Below are positions 5,391 through 6,498 of a DNA stretch of 6,498 nucleotides, in pieces; position 1 is the stretch's first letter; each line of letters starts with the position of its first letter. Under the pieces are notes generated by a model. That model ran no database searches, was not told the DNA's origin, and saw only the letters and a list, made by a program, of their open reading frames with translations. A program made the position numbers and the translations under genes. Source of the stretch: Bacteroidales bacterium (lineage in GTDB: Bacteria > Bacteroidota > Bacteroidia > Bacteroidales > Dysgonomonadaceae); assembly GCA_012799155.1 (NCBI GenBank), contig JAAZLV010000018.1, positions 1 to 6,498 on the forward strand. The letters are read 5' to 3'.

Positions 5391-6498
5391 CTTTACTCCC
5401 CTGAAATCGAACCAGAGATTCATATGTACCCCCTCGTCACCCAGCTTGATCCGGATATTGGAGGGCTGACTGTTTGGCCCCTGTTGGGAAACCGGTTTGA
5501 AACTGCGTATGGCCGGAATCTCGTAGAGGAATGAGATGTCGCCCTCCGGGAACTCGGGATTTGCCCGCCAATTGGTCTTGTTGTCGGTCGGTTCTGCAGG
5601 TGTGAAGATCCGCATGAAGAGGCCGTCGCTCTCGCTATAGACCGTAAAGGGAGACTCGGTGGAAATAAGTGTGCTCCAGTAGGTGTTGCCGTGGTATCCT
5701 TTGAACTCGGGGTAGACCATGTTCCCGAAATCGGCTCCGGTGATGGTGTTGTTGTAATCCTTTTGCCAGAGTCCGTAATTGGCACCCCGGATGCGGTTGC
5801 GCCATACACGGTAGGGGCCTCGTCCAAACCATTCCATGCTTTGCACCTTCTCTTCGGGGTAGGAGAAGGTGAAGCCGAAGTTGGGGATGTTGTCTTCGAA
5901 GATGGCCTCGTCGAAGCCGACACCTGCCCGAGCGTTGTTCAGCGTCACAGCCTTCATCTGTAACAGTCCCGCCGGAGTCATCTCCCAACGGATTGAATCA
6001 ACCGCACCCTGGTAGTAAGCGGTGAAAACGGCGTTCGCTCCCTCTTGACGGTGTTTCACCTCTTTGATGCGGGCCTTCATCCCCACAGGTATCGGTCCGT
6101 TGTTAAAGGAGAGGATGCCACTACTGTTCCGAACTTCGGTGATCATTCCATCTCCTGCATGAAAGGTCACTGACACGTTGCCGGCGGATAATCTGACCAC
6201 ATCTCCCTCCTTCACTACCGTTGCTTTTCCTTCCTGTGAGGTTTGAACAAGCTGTTGCTGTGTATAGGCTGCTGCATATCGTATGGGCCAGCTCCATGTG
6301 CAGATTTCCTCATTGTGCCGATCCCATGCGGTAATCTCCAGGATGTCACCCTCGAAGAAATTGGCCGGCATCTCCATGATGGCCTTACCGGCTTCTCGCG
6401 GGTCAATGGCAGGAAGGGCGACCTCTCCCGAAGCGATTACCTGCTGACGCCTATCCTTGCTTAGCGGAGAAGGGGCATTGAGTACCCTGAATGCCATA
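5388..6498 (-). CDS. GH2 beta-galactosidase-like glycoside hydrolase, C-terminal part (5' end outside window)
   Basis: This is the last 369 or so residues of a large family 2 glycoside hydrolase. The frame stays open to the window edge, so the ATG at 6497 is almost certainly an internal Met and the catalytic TIM barrel lies outside. Visible residues 1-75 resemble the Ig-like domain that follows the barrel (EITAWDRHNEEICTWSWPI). About residues 95-365 match the beta-sandwich 'Bgal_small' domain of LacZ-type enzymes, with the hallmark WFGRGPYRVWRNR at 223-235, then YPEFKGYHGNTYW at 262-274. No catalytic glutamates are visible, so substrate is inferred: beta-galactosidase acting on galactan or galactose side chains of rhamnogalacturonan I is the best reading given the neighbours. 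Other GH2 activities are possible. It ends with TAA, 22 bp before the PL11 gene, and is probably the upstream member of the same operon. The family and truncation are sure; the substrate is not. Confidence 0.9.
   Translation of the reverse strand, partial: MAFRVLNAPSPLSKDRRQQVIASGEVALPAIDPREAGKAIMEMPANFFEGDILEITAWDRHNEEICTWSWPIRYAAAYTQQQLVQTSQEGKATVVKEGDVVRLSAGNVSVTFHAGDGMITEVRNSSGILSFNNGPIPVGMKARIKEVKHRQEGANAVFTAYYQGAVDSIRWEMTPAGLLQMKAVTLNNARAGVGFDEAIFEDNIPNFGFTFSYPEEKVQSMEWFGRGPYRVWRNRIRGANYGLWQKDYNNTITGADFGNMVYPEFKGYHGNTYWSTLISTESPFTVYSESDGLFMRIFTPAEPTDNKTNWRANPEFPEGDISFLYEIPAIRSFKPVSQQGPNSQPSNIRIKLGDEGVHMNLWFDFRGVK

Noticed and set aside
6495..6497. ATG at the right edge as the start of the GH2 gene
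   Set aside because: The visible protein begins inside an Ig-like domain with no signal peptide or catalytic barrel, and the frame is open to the last base. It is an internal Met of a truncated gene.

Overview
The window is a segment of a polysaccharide-utilisation locus from a member of the Bacteroidota, probably order Bacteroidales. This rests on the enzyme set, the use of signal-peptide-bearing periplasmic glycosidases, A-rich leaders in place of clear Shine-Dalgarno sequences, and GH2/PL11/GH105/CE12 proteins of the type found in pectin loci of that phylum. Genus cannot be fixed from the sequence. Nothing here looks like phage, an insertion sequence, CRISPR or an RNA gene.

All five genes lie on the minus strand and are read from the right edge to the left edge. 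(1) 6498-5388: 3' part of a GH2 beta-galactosidase-like enzyme, cut by the window edge. (2) 5365-3314: complete PL11 rhamnogalacturonan lyase with an extra C-terminal Ig-like segment. (3) 3308-1170: a two-domain protein with a GH105 unsaturated rhamnogalacturonyl hydrolase followed by a CE12 (SGNH) rhamnogalacturonan acetylesterase. (4) 1082-765: L-rhamnose mutarotase, RhaM. (5) 737-1: 5' part of a second CE12-type esterase with an N-terminal galactose-binding-like domain, cut by the window edge. The gaps are 22, 5, 87 and 27 bp, so the genes probably form one transcription unit. I see no Bacteroidales-type promoter (TAnnTTTG) in the gaps.

Together the genes describe breakdown of rhamnogalacturonan I. 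The GH2 enzyme would trim galactose side chains. The two CE12 domains would remove acetyl groups from backbone galacturonate. PL11 would cut the rhamnose-galacturonate backbone by beta-elimination, leaving unsaturated oligosaccharides. GH105 would release the unsaturated galacturonyl residue, and RhaM would interconvert the anomers of freed L-rhamnose in the cytoplasm for catabolism. The three proteins whose N-termini are visible and are not RhaM carry type I signal peptides without a convincing lipobox, which suggests a periplasmic stage of digestion. SusC/SusD pairs, regulators and the rhamnose isomerase/kinase genes are not in this window.

I found no undescribed system. The most distinctive points are the GH105-CE12 fusion, the C-terminal addition to PL11, two different acetylesterases in one operon, and an imperfect hairpin in the only sizeable intergenic gap.
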